Shown here: positions 45,401 to 52,771 of the stretch, in pieces
Layout: the number at the start of each line of letters is the position of its first letter
Position numbering within the stretch: the stretch's first letter is position 1
Assembly: GCF_003030345.1 (NCBI RefSeq)
Contig: NZ_CP028158.1
Span: 1,922,001-1,986,000, forward strand
From: Plantactinospora sp. BC1
GTDB taxonomy: Bacteria; Actinomycetota; Actinomycetes; Mycobacteriales; Micromonosporaceae
Reading direction: 5' to 3'
DNA length: 64,000 nt
Position numbers and translations under genes: made by a program
The notes under the pieces: generated by a model
The model's input: only the letters and a program-made list of their open reading frames with translations
What the model was told of the DNA's origin: nothing
The model's database searches: none

Positions 45401-46157
45401 CGAGCGCAGGGCCACCAGTCGGATCTTCGGCTCCAAGCCGGGCGCGTACGGTGCCGGGCTGCTGCCGCTGATCGACAGCGGGAACTGGCGGGACGACGCC
45501 GACCTGGCCGAGGTCTACACCGTCTGGGGCGGCTTCGCCTACGGGCGCGGCCTGGACGGGCGGCCGGCCCGGGAGGAGATGGAGGACGCGTACCGCCGGA
45601 TCGCGGTGGCGGCGAAGAACACCGACACCCGGGAACACGACATCGCCGACTCGGACGACTACTTCCAGTACCACGGCGGGATGATCGCCACGGTGCGGGC
45701 GCTGACCGGGCAGGCGCCGAGGGCGTACATCGGGGACAGCACGACTCCGGACGCGGTGCGGACCCGCTCGCTGACCGAGGAGACCGCCCGGGTGTTCCGG
45801 GCCCGGGTGGTGAATCCGCGCTGGCTGGCGGCGATGCGCCGGCACGGCTACAAGGGCGCGTTCGAGCTGGCCGCCACCGTGGACTACCTCTTCGGGTACG
45901 ACGCCACCGCCGGGGTCGTCGCCGACTGGATGTACGAGGACCTGGCGCAGACGTACGCCCTCGACGCGGAGAACCAGGAGTTCCTGCGCCGGTCCAACCC
46001 GTGGGCGCTGCGCAACATCATCGAGCGGCTCTCCGAGGCGGCCGACCGGGGGCTCTGGGCGAAGCCGGACCCGGCGACGATGGCGGCGCTGCGGGAGACG
46101 TACCTCCGGCTCGAAGGTGATCTTGAGGACACCGACCGAGGTGCCGGCTCGACGTGA
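42405..46157 (+). CDS. cobN: cobaltochelatase subunit CobN
   Basis: 1250-aa catalytic subunit that inserts Co2+ into hydrogenobyrinic acid a,c-diamide with ATP. CobN/BchH signatures: RRIALVLSAYPTKHARVGNAVGLDTPES, VVHLGKHGSLEWLPGK (metal-site His), RNFCTVDPKAIPSRLAYATGQ, GFFRDAFPHV and SIF-like SRIFGSKPGAYGAGL. The expected motor subunits CobS/CobT are absent and the ChlI-ChlD fusion at 50231 is the likely partner. A linker of 15-bp repeats (43608-43682) interrupts the N-terminal part. ATG 42405 has GGGGAGGAG. Controlled by the riboswitch directly upstream. Confidence 0.95.
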   Translation: MPAADAATILLLSTSDTDLLSARASGAAYRLANPARIDPAELTDLVDGVDLVVVRILGGARMWAEGLAALRAGTRPVVALGGEQTPDADLMARSTVPAGTAAQAHAYLAQGGPENLRELHAFLSDTVLLTGHGFAPPVAQPTWGVRPRPAGPATGPVVGILYYRAHQLSGNTGFVDALADAVEEAGGRALPVFCASLRTPEPELLATLGAADALLVTVLAAGGTRPADAAAGGTEEAWDVGALAALDVPILQALCLTSTRAAWSDSDDGLSPLDAATQVAVPEFDGRLITVPFSFKETDTDGLPRYVADPERAARVAGTAVRLARLRHTPTERRRIALVLSAYPTKHARVGNAVGLDTPESAVRLLRAMRDLGYDVGPVDGPDALPGLVPATVRETGPDARSPGTDSPDADSPDAGSRDAGLPDGDRLIHALIAAGGQDQEFLTEEQLAANPVRIPLARYRRWFDALPAELREAMVTHWGPPPGQLYVDTSRDPDGEIVLACLRAGNVVLMIQPPRGFGENPVAIYHDPDLPPTHHYLAAYRWLDEEFGADAVVHLGKHGSLEWLPGKTVGLSASCGPDAVLGSLPLVYPFLVNDPGEGAQAKRRAHAVIVDHLVPPMARAESYGDIARLEQLLDEYANIAAMDPAKLPAIRGQIWTLIQAARLDHDLGLEQRPHDAEFDEFLLHVDGWLCEVKDAQIRDGLHVLGEPPSGAAQVNLVLSILRARQVWGGQAGAVDGLRAALGLTEGADEQGTAEVDRVEAVARTLVEALQARGWAVEAVPAVLRDVLGDDDPRGAAVRPVLEFAATEVVPRLARTTDELTHLLHALDGGYVPAGPSGSPLRGLVNVLPTGRNFCTVDPKAIPSRLAYATGQAMATSLVERYRRDTGEWPRSVGLSAWGTSAMRTAGDDVAEVLALIGVTPTWDEASRRVNGFEIVPLAELGRPRIDVTVRISGFFRDAFPHVVLLLDDAIRAVAALDEPDEQNFLRAHVRADAARHGDERRATSRIFGSKPGAYGAGLLPLIDSGNWRDDADLAEVYTVWGGFAYGRGLDGRPAREEMEDAYRRIAVAAKNTDTREHDIADSDDYFQYHGGMIATVRALTGQAPRAYIGDSTTPDAVRTRSLTEETARVFRARVVNPRWLAAMRRHGYKGAFELAATVDYLFGYDATAGVVADWMYEDLAQTYALDAENQEFLRRSNPWALRNIIERLSEAADRGLWAKPDPATMAALRETYLRLEGDLEDTDRGAGST
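43608..43682. repeat. 15-bp tandem repeats in the CobN linker
   Basis: Five degenerate 15-nt units encode a Ser-Pro-Asp-Ala-Asp/Gly-like pentapeptide repeated in frame, an acidic flexible insertion before the main chelatase domain. Confidence 0.7.
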
Positions 46158-46225
46158 CCGTCCGGTTGGCGTTAGATGACGTCGCCGGGCGGACCGGCGG
46201 AGGCAGCGAGGAACAGGTGGGGCAG

Positions 46226-46738
46226 ATGGAACAGACGGACAGGACGACCACGGACCCGGTCCGGACCTATCTCGACGCCACGGCAGAGCGGCTGCGGGCC
46301 GACGGATGTGTCGTGACGACCGAGGACTGGGCCGGCGTACCGGTGCTGGTCGGCTACCGCGCCGACTTCAAGGTGCAGTGGATGGCCACCAAGCTGCACC
46401 TGTTCACCATCGCCGCGCCGGCACCCGTGGTCACGGCGAGCGCGATCGAGCAGTTCACCACCTCGGCCCTGGACAACGTCGTGGCCCGCAAGGGGCAGCT
46501 GCGCGGCTTGCAGAGCGGAGTCGCGGTCTTCCCCACCCTGGTGAGCACGCAGGTCGAGCCGGAGGCGGTGGCCTGGGCACAGCACGGGCAGCGGGTCCGG
46601 TTCGCCGCGATGGCCCGCCCGGTGGTGGTGGACGCCGGCACGGGCACGGCCGCCTGCTTCCGGGGCAACTCGGCGCTCGGCCGGCTCTACTCGGCCCACT
46701 TCCGCCGGAAGCTCGCCGCCTACTTCCCCGGCAACTGA
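46226..46738 (+). CDS. hypothetical protein (often labelled levansucrase in actinobacteria, without basis)
   Basis: 170-aa soluble protein of unknown function. It has no glycosidase motif. Visible core: VRTYLDATAERLRADGCVV, VPVLVGYRADFKVQWMATKLHLFTI and RGLQSGVAVFPTLVST, then a basic C-terminus with FRRKLAAYF. Similar proteins in Streptomyces carry the name levansucrase, which the sequence does not support. An alternative GTG at 46154 overlaps the cobN stop (GTGA) and would add 24 residues; ATG 46226 with AGGTGGGG upstream is preferred. It may be cotranscribed with cobN by position only. Confidence 0.65.
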   Translation: MEQTDRTTTDPVRTYLDATAERLRADGCVVTTEDWAGVPVLVGYRADFKVQWMATKLHLFTIAAPAPVVTASAIEQFTTSALDNVVARKGQLRGLQSGVAVFPTLVSTQVEPEAVAWAQHGQRVRFAAMARPVVVDAGTGTAACFRGNSALGRLYSAHFRRKLAAYFPGN

Positions 46739-46757
46739 CCGTCAGGTGCCCCGTCGG

Positions 46758-47603
46758 TCAGCGCACGTGACCGGAGGGAGCGTCATCGGCTCCGGAGCCG
46801 TTCACGCGGAGGATTTCGTCGATCGCCTCTTCGATGGAGGTGCAGAAGAGTGCCTGGAGGCGTTTCTGTACGTCGTTCTCCGGCGTGGTGGCTCGGAGAC
46901 GGCTCAGGACGGCGCGCATGGGTTCCACCGCCCGCTGGTCGCCGAGCCTTCCCAGCGCTCCGGCCACGGTGTTGAGGACGAGTTCGGTGGGATCGGCCAG
47001 ACGCTTGAGCAGGATGTCGGTCGCTCGGGGATCACCGATGTTACCGAGCGCGATGACGGCGGTGTCGCTCGCACCGCCTCTACCCTCGGCAAGGGAGATC
47101 AGCGGCGGCACGGCACGTGCGTCGCCGATGTGGCTGAGCGCCCTGGCCGCCTGCTCGGCCAGCGCGGGATCGTCGAGCATGCCGATCAACGGCTCCACGG
47201 CGGCGGGATGACGTAGGTCGGCAAGAAACCAGAGGGCACGCAGGCGGGTGTCCTGGTTTCGGTGGCTCAACGCCTTCAGCAGGCCGGCGGTGTCGCCGCG
47301 CTCGCGTAGTACCGCGAGGTCGGCCCGGTCGCCCAACCGCGCCTGCCGGCTGGCCCGGCGGTCATAGGTACGAGCCAGGGCGAGGGCCCGGTTGCGCAGC
47401 CGGAGAGCGGTGGCGATCTTCTCGGGCGCGGCCCGGTAGTCCAGGTACGGTTGGTAGTACTTGCCGGAGATCGTGTAAGCGGTCCGGAACACCTCGCCGT
47501 ACTCGGCCTCGATGGCGCGGGCCCTGCTGGCCGTCGCCTCGGCCACCTCCTCCAACCACTGCGCCAGCTCGCGGAGATGACGAGCGGTCTGGGTCGGAGT
47601 CAT
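46758..47603 (-). CDS. HEAT-repeat protein
   Basis: 281-aa protein. An N-terminal helical segment (residues about 1-95, coiled-coil-like with many Ala, Arg and Glu) precedes five HEAT-like repeats of about 31 residues (AVEPLIGMLDDPALAEQAARALSHIGDARAV, then VPPLISLAE..., ATDILLKRLADP..., AVEPMRAVLSRL...), which form an alpha-solenoid for protein binding. No enzymatic residues are seen. The start is uncertain: ATG 47603 is used, and another ATG about 36 codons upstream is possible. Convergent with the hypothetical gene after cobN; not obviously part of cobalamin synthesis. Confidence 0.72.
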   Translation of the reverse strand: MTPTQTARHLRELAQWLEEVAEATASRARAIEAEYGEVFRTAYTISGKYYQPYLDYRAAPEKIATALRLRNRALALARTYDRRASRQARLGDRADLAVLRERGDTAGLLKALSHRNQDTRLRALWFLADLRHPAAVEPLIGMLDDPALAEQAARALSHIGDARAVPPLISLAEGRGGASDTAVIALGNIGDPRATDILLKRLADPTELVLNTVAGALGRLGDQRAVEPMRAVLSRLRATTPENDVQKRLQALFCTSIEEAIDEILRVNGSGADDAPSGHVR

Positions 47604-47830
47604 GTCGTCCCGATCCGCCAGGAGTGCTCGCGCGGAGCGCTGGCCCGAATGTTCCGGACGCTGGCCGAAGCGGGAGACCGCCCAGACGAGTTTTCGGATC
47701 GGGCGCCGCCTCATGGACGACCACCAACCACCCGACTTCGCCACATCTACGACCATACTCGGGCTCAGCGATGCGACACGACGGCGGTCAGCCGCGTCGA
47801 AGACCGAGGGCGTCGGTTGGAGCGGGCTGG

Positions 47831-48034
47831 TCAGGGCAGGATGGTGGCGGCCTTGACTCCGGCGACGAAGGCGGACCAGGCGTACGCCGGAAAGGTCAGG
47901 GCCGGTCCGGCCTGGTCCTTGCTGTCGCGTACGGCGACCACGCCGGCCAGGTTGTCGGCGACCTCGACGCACTCGCCCCCGTTGCTTCCGCTGCGGGCGC
48001 TCTTGCGCCACCGGGCGCCGGTCAGATCAACCAT
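47831..48034 (-). CDS. DUF397 protein, orphan
   Basis: 67-aa DUF397 domain: ARWRKSARSGSNGGECVEVAD, VVAVRDSKD and the C-terminal PALTFPAYAWSAFVAGVK. In Streptomyces relatives these small proteins are usually encoded beside a Scr1/BldB-associated XRE-type regulator and act as its partner. No such regulator is adjacent, so this copy is an orphan. ATG 48034 has GGGGAGG 5 nt upstream. The 227-bp stretch between this gene and the HEAT gene shows nothing else. Confidence 0.87.
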   Translation of the reverse strand: MVDLTGARWRKSARSGSNGGECVEVADNLAGVVAVRDSKDQAGPALTFPAYAWSAFVAGVKAATILP

Positions 48035-48183
48035 GGTGGACCTCCCCGACGATTCAACGGCAAACACGTCGACAGCGGAGGGCGTATCCCCTTTAATCCG
48101 GTGCGATCCCACGTGTCGCACACTACAAGGCGGCCACCGAAAAGGAGATTGACGATAGAGAGTGTCAGACAAAAGTCCGCTGA

Positions 48184-49620
48184 TCAACAATTCCTGATAG
48201 CCGGAGCTGGCACTCCGGCGTACCGGGCCGCCGCCGTGACGAACCGGGCGGCCAGTGCCGGATGCCCGGCCCAGTGCACGTGCAGGTAGGAGGCGTGCAG
48301 GTTGCCGTCGACCACACCCTCCTCGACCGTCGCGTCGAGCCCGTGCGGGCGGGAGGGCCGGGGCCGGAACCGCCAGGCCGGCACCCGATCGCCACCGTAT
48401 TCGACCCGGGTGCGGTGGAACTCATGCCCGGTCACTACGGTCTCCGGCCCGGTCACCACCGTCCCCGGCTCGGCGAGCAGGCTGGAACCGGCCGCGACCG
48501 CCTCCCGGTAGCCGAGGGTGAGCCGGCCGGTCATCCGGGCCGAGGCGTCCAGCACGCCGGTCATCGGGTGGCCGTCGAGGTCCCGGCAGAGGTAGAGCAG
48601 CCCGGCGCACTCGGCCACCACCGGCATCCCGCCCCGGGCCGCCCGGCCGACCGCGTCACGCAGTCGCGCGTTGGCGGAGAGTTCCGCCGCGTAGACCTCG
48701 GGGAAACCGCCGCCGAGGTAGAGACCCGCGCACTCCGGCGGCAACTCCTCGTCGCGGAGCGGATCGACGGGTACGACCCGGAGGCCGGCAGCCGCCAGGA
48801 GTTCGTCGGTCTCGGCGTACCGGAAGGTGAACGCCGAACCACCGGCGACCGCGACCGTCACCGGGGGCAGCCGGGGCACCTCCTCGGCGGGTCGCCACTG
48901 CCCGGCCGGCAGCTCCGGTGCATGCCGGGCGACGGCGAGCACGGCGTCCAGGTCCACCGCCCGGGCGAGCTGCCCGCCGAGCGCGTCGACGGTACGCCGG
49001 GCCGCCGCCCCGCGCTCGGCGGCGGGTACGAGTCCGAGGTGCCGGCTCGGGGTGTCCAGGGACGCGTCCCGGCGCAGCGCCCCGAGCACCGGTACGCCGG
49101 TCCGGGCGACCGCCTGCCGCACCTCCGCCTCGTGCGTCTCCGAACCGACCTTGTTCAGGATCACCCCGGCGATGGTCAGTTCGGGGTCGTAGCCGGCGAA
49201 GCCGTGCACCAGCGCGCCGATGCTGCGGGAGGCGCCGGAGACGTCGACCACCAGCAGCACCGGGCTGCGGGTCAGCCGGGCGACGTGCGCGGTGGAGGCG
49301 AAGCCCTCCCGGCCGATGGCGCCGTCGTGCAGCCCCATCACGCCCTCGATCACCGCGATGTCGGCCGGCGCCGGCACGTTCGCGCCGTGCCGCAGCAGCG
49401 GGACGATCCGCTCCTCGCCCTGGAGGTGCGGGTCGAGGTTGCGGCCCGGCCGGCCGGTCGCCACCGCGTGGTAGCCGGGGTCGATGTAGTCGGGGCCGAC
49501 CTTGTGCCCGCTGACCGTCAGGCCCCGGGCTCGCAGCGCCGCCATCAGTCCGGTCGCCACCGTCGTCTTGCCCTGCCCGGAGGCGGGCGCGGCGATCACC
49601 ACCCGGGGCAGCCGGGTCAC
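48184..49620 (-). CDS. cobB: hydrogenobyrinic/cobyrinic acid a,c-diamide synthase CobB
   Basis: 478-aa glutamine-dependent amidotransferase that amidates side chains a and c using ATP. N-terminal dethiobiotin-synthetase-like domain: Walker A in APASGQGKTT (Lys18), KVGPDYIDPGYH, VEGVMGLHDG-type segment VIEGVMGLHDG and VSGASRSIGALVHGF. C-terminal triad-type glutaminase: GGGFPEVYA, nucleophile Cys338 in AECAGLLYL, and HVHWAGHP at the end. GTG 49620 overlaps the cobO stop (GTGA); a GTG one codon earlier is equally possible. Last gene of chlID-cobO-cobB. Confidence 0.94.
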   Translation of the reverse strand: MTRLPRVVIAAPASGQGKTTVATGLMAALRARGLTVSGHKVGPDYIDPGYHAVATGRPGRNLDPHLQGEERIVPLLRHGANVPAPADIAVIEGVMGLHDGAIGREGFASTAHVARLTRSPVLLVVDVSGASRSIGALVHGFAGYDPELTIAGVILNKVGSETHEAEVRQAVARTGVPVLGALRRDASLDTPSRHLGLVPAAERGAAARRTVDALGGQLARAVDLDAVLAVARHAPELPAGQWRPAEEVPRLPPVTVAVAGGSAFTFRYAETDELLAAAGLRVVPVDPLRDEELPPECAGLYLGGGFPEVYAAELSANARLRDAVGRAARGGMPVVAECAGLLYLCRDLDGHPMTGVLDASARMTGRLTLGYREAVAAGSSLLAEPGTVVTGPETVVTGHEFHRTRVEYGGDRVPAWRFRPRPSRPHGLDATVEEGVVDGNLHASYLHVHWAGHPALAARFVTAAARYAGVPAPAIRNC

Positions 49621-50231
49621 CACTCGATCCCCCGCTGTCCCTTCTGGCCGGTGTCCATCGGATGCTTCACCTTGGTCATCTCGGCCACCAGGTCGGCGGC
49701 CTCGACCAGTCGGGGGTCGGCGTCCCGGCCGGTGACGACGACGTGCTGGTGGCCGGGGCGGTTCCGCAGGGTGTCGACCACCTCGGTCACGTCCACCCAG
49801 CCCCACTTCATCGGATAGGTGAACTCGTCGAGCACGTAGAGCTGGTGCCGTTCCTCGGCGATCCGGCGCCGGATCTCCCGCCAGCCCTCCAGGGCGTCGG
49901 CGGCATGGTCGGCCTCGCTGCCCGGCCGGCGGCTCCAACTCCAGCCGGCGCCCATCTTGTGCCACTCGATCGGGCCGCCCTCGCCGGTCTGCTCGTGCAG
50001 CCGGCCGAGCGCGAGCAGCGCGGACTCCTCGCCGACCCGCCAGCGGGCCGACTTGACGAACTGGAAGACCGCGATCGACCAGCCCTGGTGCCAGCCCCGC
50101 ATGGCCAGCCCGAAGGCGGCCGTCGACTTACCCTTCATCGGGCCGGTGTGCACCATCAGCAGTGGGCGGTTGCGGCGCTGCCGGGTGGTCAGCCCGTCGA
50201 CGGGTACCGTCTCCGGTTGTCCCTGCGGCAT
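49617..50231 (-). CDS. cobO: cob(I)yrinic acid a,c-diamide adenosyltransferase CobO
   Basis: 204-aa ATP:corrinoid adenosyltransferase of the CobO/BtuR (CobA-type) family, which transfers the adenosyl group to Co(I). P-loop: HTGPMKGKSTAAFGLAMR (Lys35); other family points are GWSIAVFQFVKS, ALEGWREIRRRI and YVLDEFTYPMKWGW. Its ATG shares one base with the stop of the ChlI-ChlD fusion (TGATG) and its stop overlaps cobB, so the operon is tightly coupled. Confidence 0.95.
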   Translation of the reverse strand: MPQGQPETVPVDGLTTRQRRNRPLLMVHTGPMKGKSTAAFGLAMRGWHQGWSIAVFQFVKSARWRVGEESALLALGRLHEQTGEGGPIEWHKMGAGWSWSRRPGSEADHAADALEGWREIRRRIAEERHQLYVLDEFTYPMKWGWVDVTEVVDTLRNRPGHQHVVVTGRDADPRLVEAADLVAEMTKVKHPMDTGQKGQRGIEW

Positions 50232-52426
50232 CAGGCGGCCCTCCCCCACCGGCTCCCGACGCCGCCGGAGGCGTCGCGGGCATGGTCGTTTCGGGTACGC
50301 GTACCGGTGCGATCGCGTACCGCACCGGTCAGGGTGGCGGCGGCGACCCGCTCCAGCGGCAGGTGTTCGGCACCGAGTGCGTCGGCGAGTTCTACGGCCA
50401 GGCCGAGCCGGATCCGTCCCGCCTCGCAGTCGACCACCACCGAGCGGACACCGCTGCCGGCGAGCAGCCGGGCGGCGTACCGGGAGCGGGTCACCGCGTC
50501 CGGGCCGGCGGTGGCCCGACCGTCGGTCAGCAGCACCAGCAGCGGGCGGCGGCGCGGGTCCCGGATCCGTTCCACCCGCAGCACCGCACCGGCCCGGAGC
50601 AGTCCCTCGGCCAGCGGGGTACGGCCACCGGTCGGCAGCCCGGCCAGCCGGGTGGCGGCGACGTCCACACTGGAGGTCGGTGGCAGCGCGAGTTCGGCGG
50701 CGTTGCCCCGGAAGGTGACCAGACCCACCTTGTCCCGCCGCTGGTAGGCGTCGAGCAGCAGCGAGAGTACGGCGGTCTTCACCTCGCGCATCCGCTGCCG
50801 TGCCGCCATCGAGCCGGAGGCGTCGACGCAGAAGAGGATCAGGTTCCCCTCCCGGCCCTGTCGTACCGGCATTCGGAGGTCCTGCGGCCGCAGTTCCAGC
50901 CCCGGGCCGCGCCGGCCGCGCATCCGCTGGTGTGGGGCTGCCGCCCAGAGCGTGGCGACCAGGTGTGGCCGGTTGCCGGCAGCCGCCCCGGCCGGCGTGG
51001 TCCGGATCGTCTGCCCGACGGTGGTGACCGCCGGTGAGCGGCGCCCGGCGACGCCCGCCCCGACGCCGGGTACGACCAGCAGCCGGGCCCGGTACGGCCG
51101 CCCGGCGGCGAGTGTCCGGCTGCCCCCCGACCCCTCGCCCGCCGGCCTGTCCGGATCCGCCGAGCCGTCCGGTGCCGCCGAGCCGTGCGGCGCGGCCGGC
51201 ACCTGCACCCGGTCCGGCCGCTCGGCTCCCATGCCGTCGGTCGTGCCGTCCGGCCCGGCGTCGACCTGCGGGACGGGACCGGTGCCCGGCGGGCTCCCCG
51301 GCGCCAGGCCGTCGTCGGGTGGCGGCGCACCGCCCGGCCCACCCGGATCGGGCTCGTCCGGCCCGGGGCCCTGCGGCGGCGGACCACCGTCCGGAGGCGG
51401 CTCGGCCGGCTGGTCGAGTCCCGCGTCGGCGAGCGCCTGGTCGAGCCGCTCCTGTTCGATGCCGGGCGGGTCGAACGGGTCCCGCCGACGCCGGTGCGGC
51501 AGCGCCAGCCGGGCGGCGGCGCGGATGTCGACCCCGGTGACCGTGGTACGCCCACACCACGCGGCGTGCACCATCGCGGTCCGCGCGGTCACCAGGTCGG
51601 CGCGCATCCCGTCCACCTCGAACGAGGCGCAGACCGTCGCGATCCGGTACAGGGTGTCGTCGTCGAGTTGCACCTCGGGGAGGAGTCGACGGGCTCGGGC
51701 GATCCGGGCGGCGCGCTCGGCGTCCGCCGCCGCGTACCGGCCGGCGAACCCGTCCGGGTCCGCCTCGTAGCCGAGTCGCCGCCGGGTCACCTCGGCCCGT
51801 ACCGCCGGGTCCCGGCTGGCGGCCACCTCGACGGTCAGGCCGAACCGGTCCAGCAGTTGCGGGCGGAGTTCCCCCTCCTCCGGGTTCATCGTGCCGACCA
51901 GCACGAACCGGGCGGCGTGGGCGACCGAGACGCCCTCCCGTTCCACGGTGGCCCGACCCATCGCCGCCGCGTCCAGCAACACGTCGACCAGGTGGTCGTG
52001 CAGCAGGTTGACCTCGTCGACGTAGAGCAGTCCCCGATGCGCCGAGGCGAGCAGCCCCGGCTCGTACGCGGTGACGCCGTCGCGCAGCGCCCGTTCCAGG
52101 TGCAGGGCGCCGAGTACCCGGTCCTCGGTGGCGCCGACCGGCAGCTCGACCAGCCGGGCCGGCCGGGTCGCCGACGGTGCCGCCGGATCGTGCGGCCCGT
52201 CCGGGCAGTCCGGGTCCGGTGCGGCCGGATCGCAGGAGAACCGGCAGCCGGTGACGACGGTCACCGGTGGCAGCAGTGCGGTCAGCGCCCGGACGATGGT
52301 GGACTTCGCGGTCCCCTTCTCGCCCCGGATCAGCACCCCGCCGATGGCCGGTGAGACGGCGCTGAGGGTGAGGGCGAGGGCCATGTCGTCCATTCCGACG
52401 ACGGCGGAGAACGGGTACGACCGCAC
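50231..52426 (-). CDS. ChlI-ChlD (BchI-BchD) fusion, putative cobaltochelatase motor subunit
   Basis: 731-aa magnesium-chelatase-like protein. Residues about 1-330 are a BchI AAA+ ATPase (Walker A GEKGTAKST, Lys41; Walker B LLYVDEVNLL; TMNPEEGELRPQLLDRFGL). A long Pro/Gly/Asp-rich linker (about 330-440) leads to a BchD von Willebrand A domain with MIDAS motif DASGSM (Asp535, Ser537, Ser539). In cobalamin clusters lacking CobS and CobT this fusion is thought to power CobN; chlorophyll genes are absent, supporting that. GTG 52426 has AGGAGG 8 nt upstream. First gene behind a cobalamin riboswitch. Confidence 0.92.
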   Translation of the reverse strand: MRSYPFSAVVGMDDMALALTLSAVSPAIGGVLIRGEKGTAKSTIVRALTALLPPVTVVTGCRFSCDPAAPDPDCPDGPHDPAAPSATRPARLVELPVGATEDRVLGALHLERALRDGVTAYEPGLLASAHRGLLYVDEVNLLHDHLVDVLLDAAAMGRATVEREGVSVAHAARFVLVGTMNPEEGELRPQLLDRFGLTVEVAASRDPAVRAEVTRRRLGYEADPDGFAGRYAAADAERAARIARARRLLPEVQLDDDTLYRIATVCASFEVDGMRADLVTARTAMVHAAWCGRTTVTGVDIRAAARLALPHRRRRDPFDPPGIEQERLDQALADAGLDQPAEPPPDGGPPPQGPGPDEPDPGGPGGAPPPDDGLAPGSPPGTGPVPQVDAGPDGTTDGMGAERPDRVQVPAAPHGSAAPDGSADPDRPAGEGSGGSRTLAAGRPYRARLLVVPGVGAGVAGRRSPAVTTVGQTIRTTPAGAAAGNRPHLVATLWAAAPHQRMRGRRGPGLELRPQDLRMPVRQGREGNLILFCVDASGSMAARQRMREVKTAVLSLLLDAYQRRDKVGLVTFRGNAAELALPPTSSVDVAATRLAGLPTGGRTPLAEGLLRAGAVLRVERIRDPRRRPLLVLLTDGRATAGPDAVTRSRYAARLLAGSGVRSVVVDCEAGRIRLGLAVELADALGAEHLPLERVAAATLTGAVRDRTGTRTRNDHARDASGGVGSRWGRAA

Positions 52427-52499
52427 GGGGCCAACCTCCTGCCTCGCGGGTGTCCACGCCCGCGACCGGTCCGGTACCGGGCCGCCCGGAGGGCCGACC

Positions 52500-52660
52500 C
52501 GGGACGGGGGCGGAGTGTCTGGCTCCCGGCCGTCGGCCGGTCACAGTGGCGGGACCGCCCCGGAGTCGCCGGCCCTGTCGGACCGACCCACCGGTGTTCC
52601 TCGCCGCGCCGTCGCCGCCGATGATGACACAGCCCGGCCGACCGGGCACCGTCGGCGGTG
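52500..52660 (-). promoter_or_regulatory. cobalamin riboswitch of chlID-cobO-cobB, with a loop insertion
   Basis: Minus-strand core: GAGGAACACCGGTG, then GACTCCGGGGCGGTCCCGCC, ACTGTGACC, and the B12 box GGGAGCCAGACACTCC, matching the cobN copy closely. Between CCGGTG and ACTCCGG there are about 21 extra nt (52568-52588) that can form their own small hairpin (GTCGG with CCGAC). Ends are approximate; the outer stem is less clear than for cobN. The remaining 345-bp divergent gap should hold both promoters. Confidence 0.87.
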
Positions 52661-52771
52661 GCGCAGCTCGGATCGCGGTGGTCCACGGCACCGGCGGGCC
52701 GGCGGGGCCGACGATGACCCGGCTCACCCGGCGGGGCATCGGCGGCGGCGGGTCGGCTAACGTTCCGGCTC

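Noticed and set aside
42312-45845. 1177-codon open frame antisense to cobN
   Set aside because: Long antisense frames are expected in very high-G+C coding DNA; composition is His/Arg/Pro-rich with no domain, and cobN on the other strand is certain.
46226-46738. Levansucrase activity for the gene after cobN
   Set aside because: The protein is only 170 aa and has none of the GH68 motifs; the name is a propagated mislabel.
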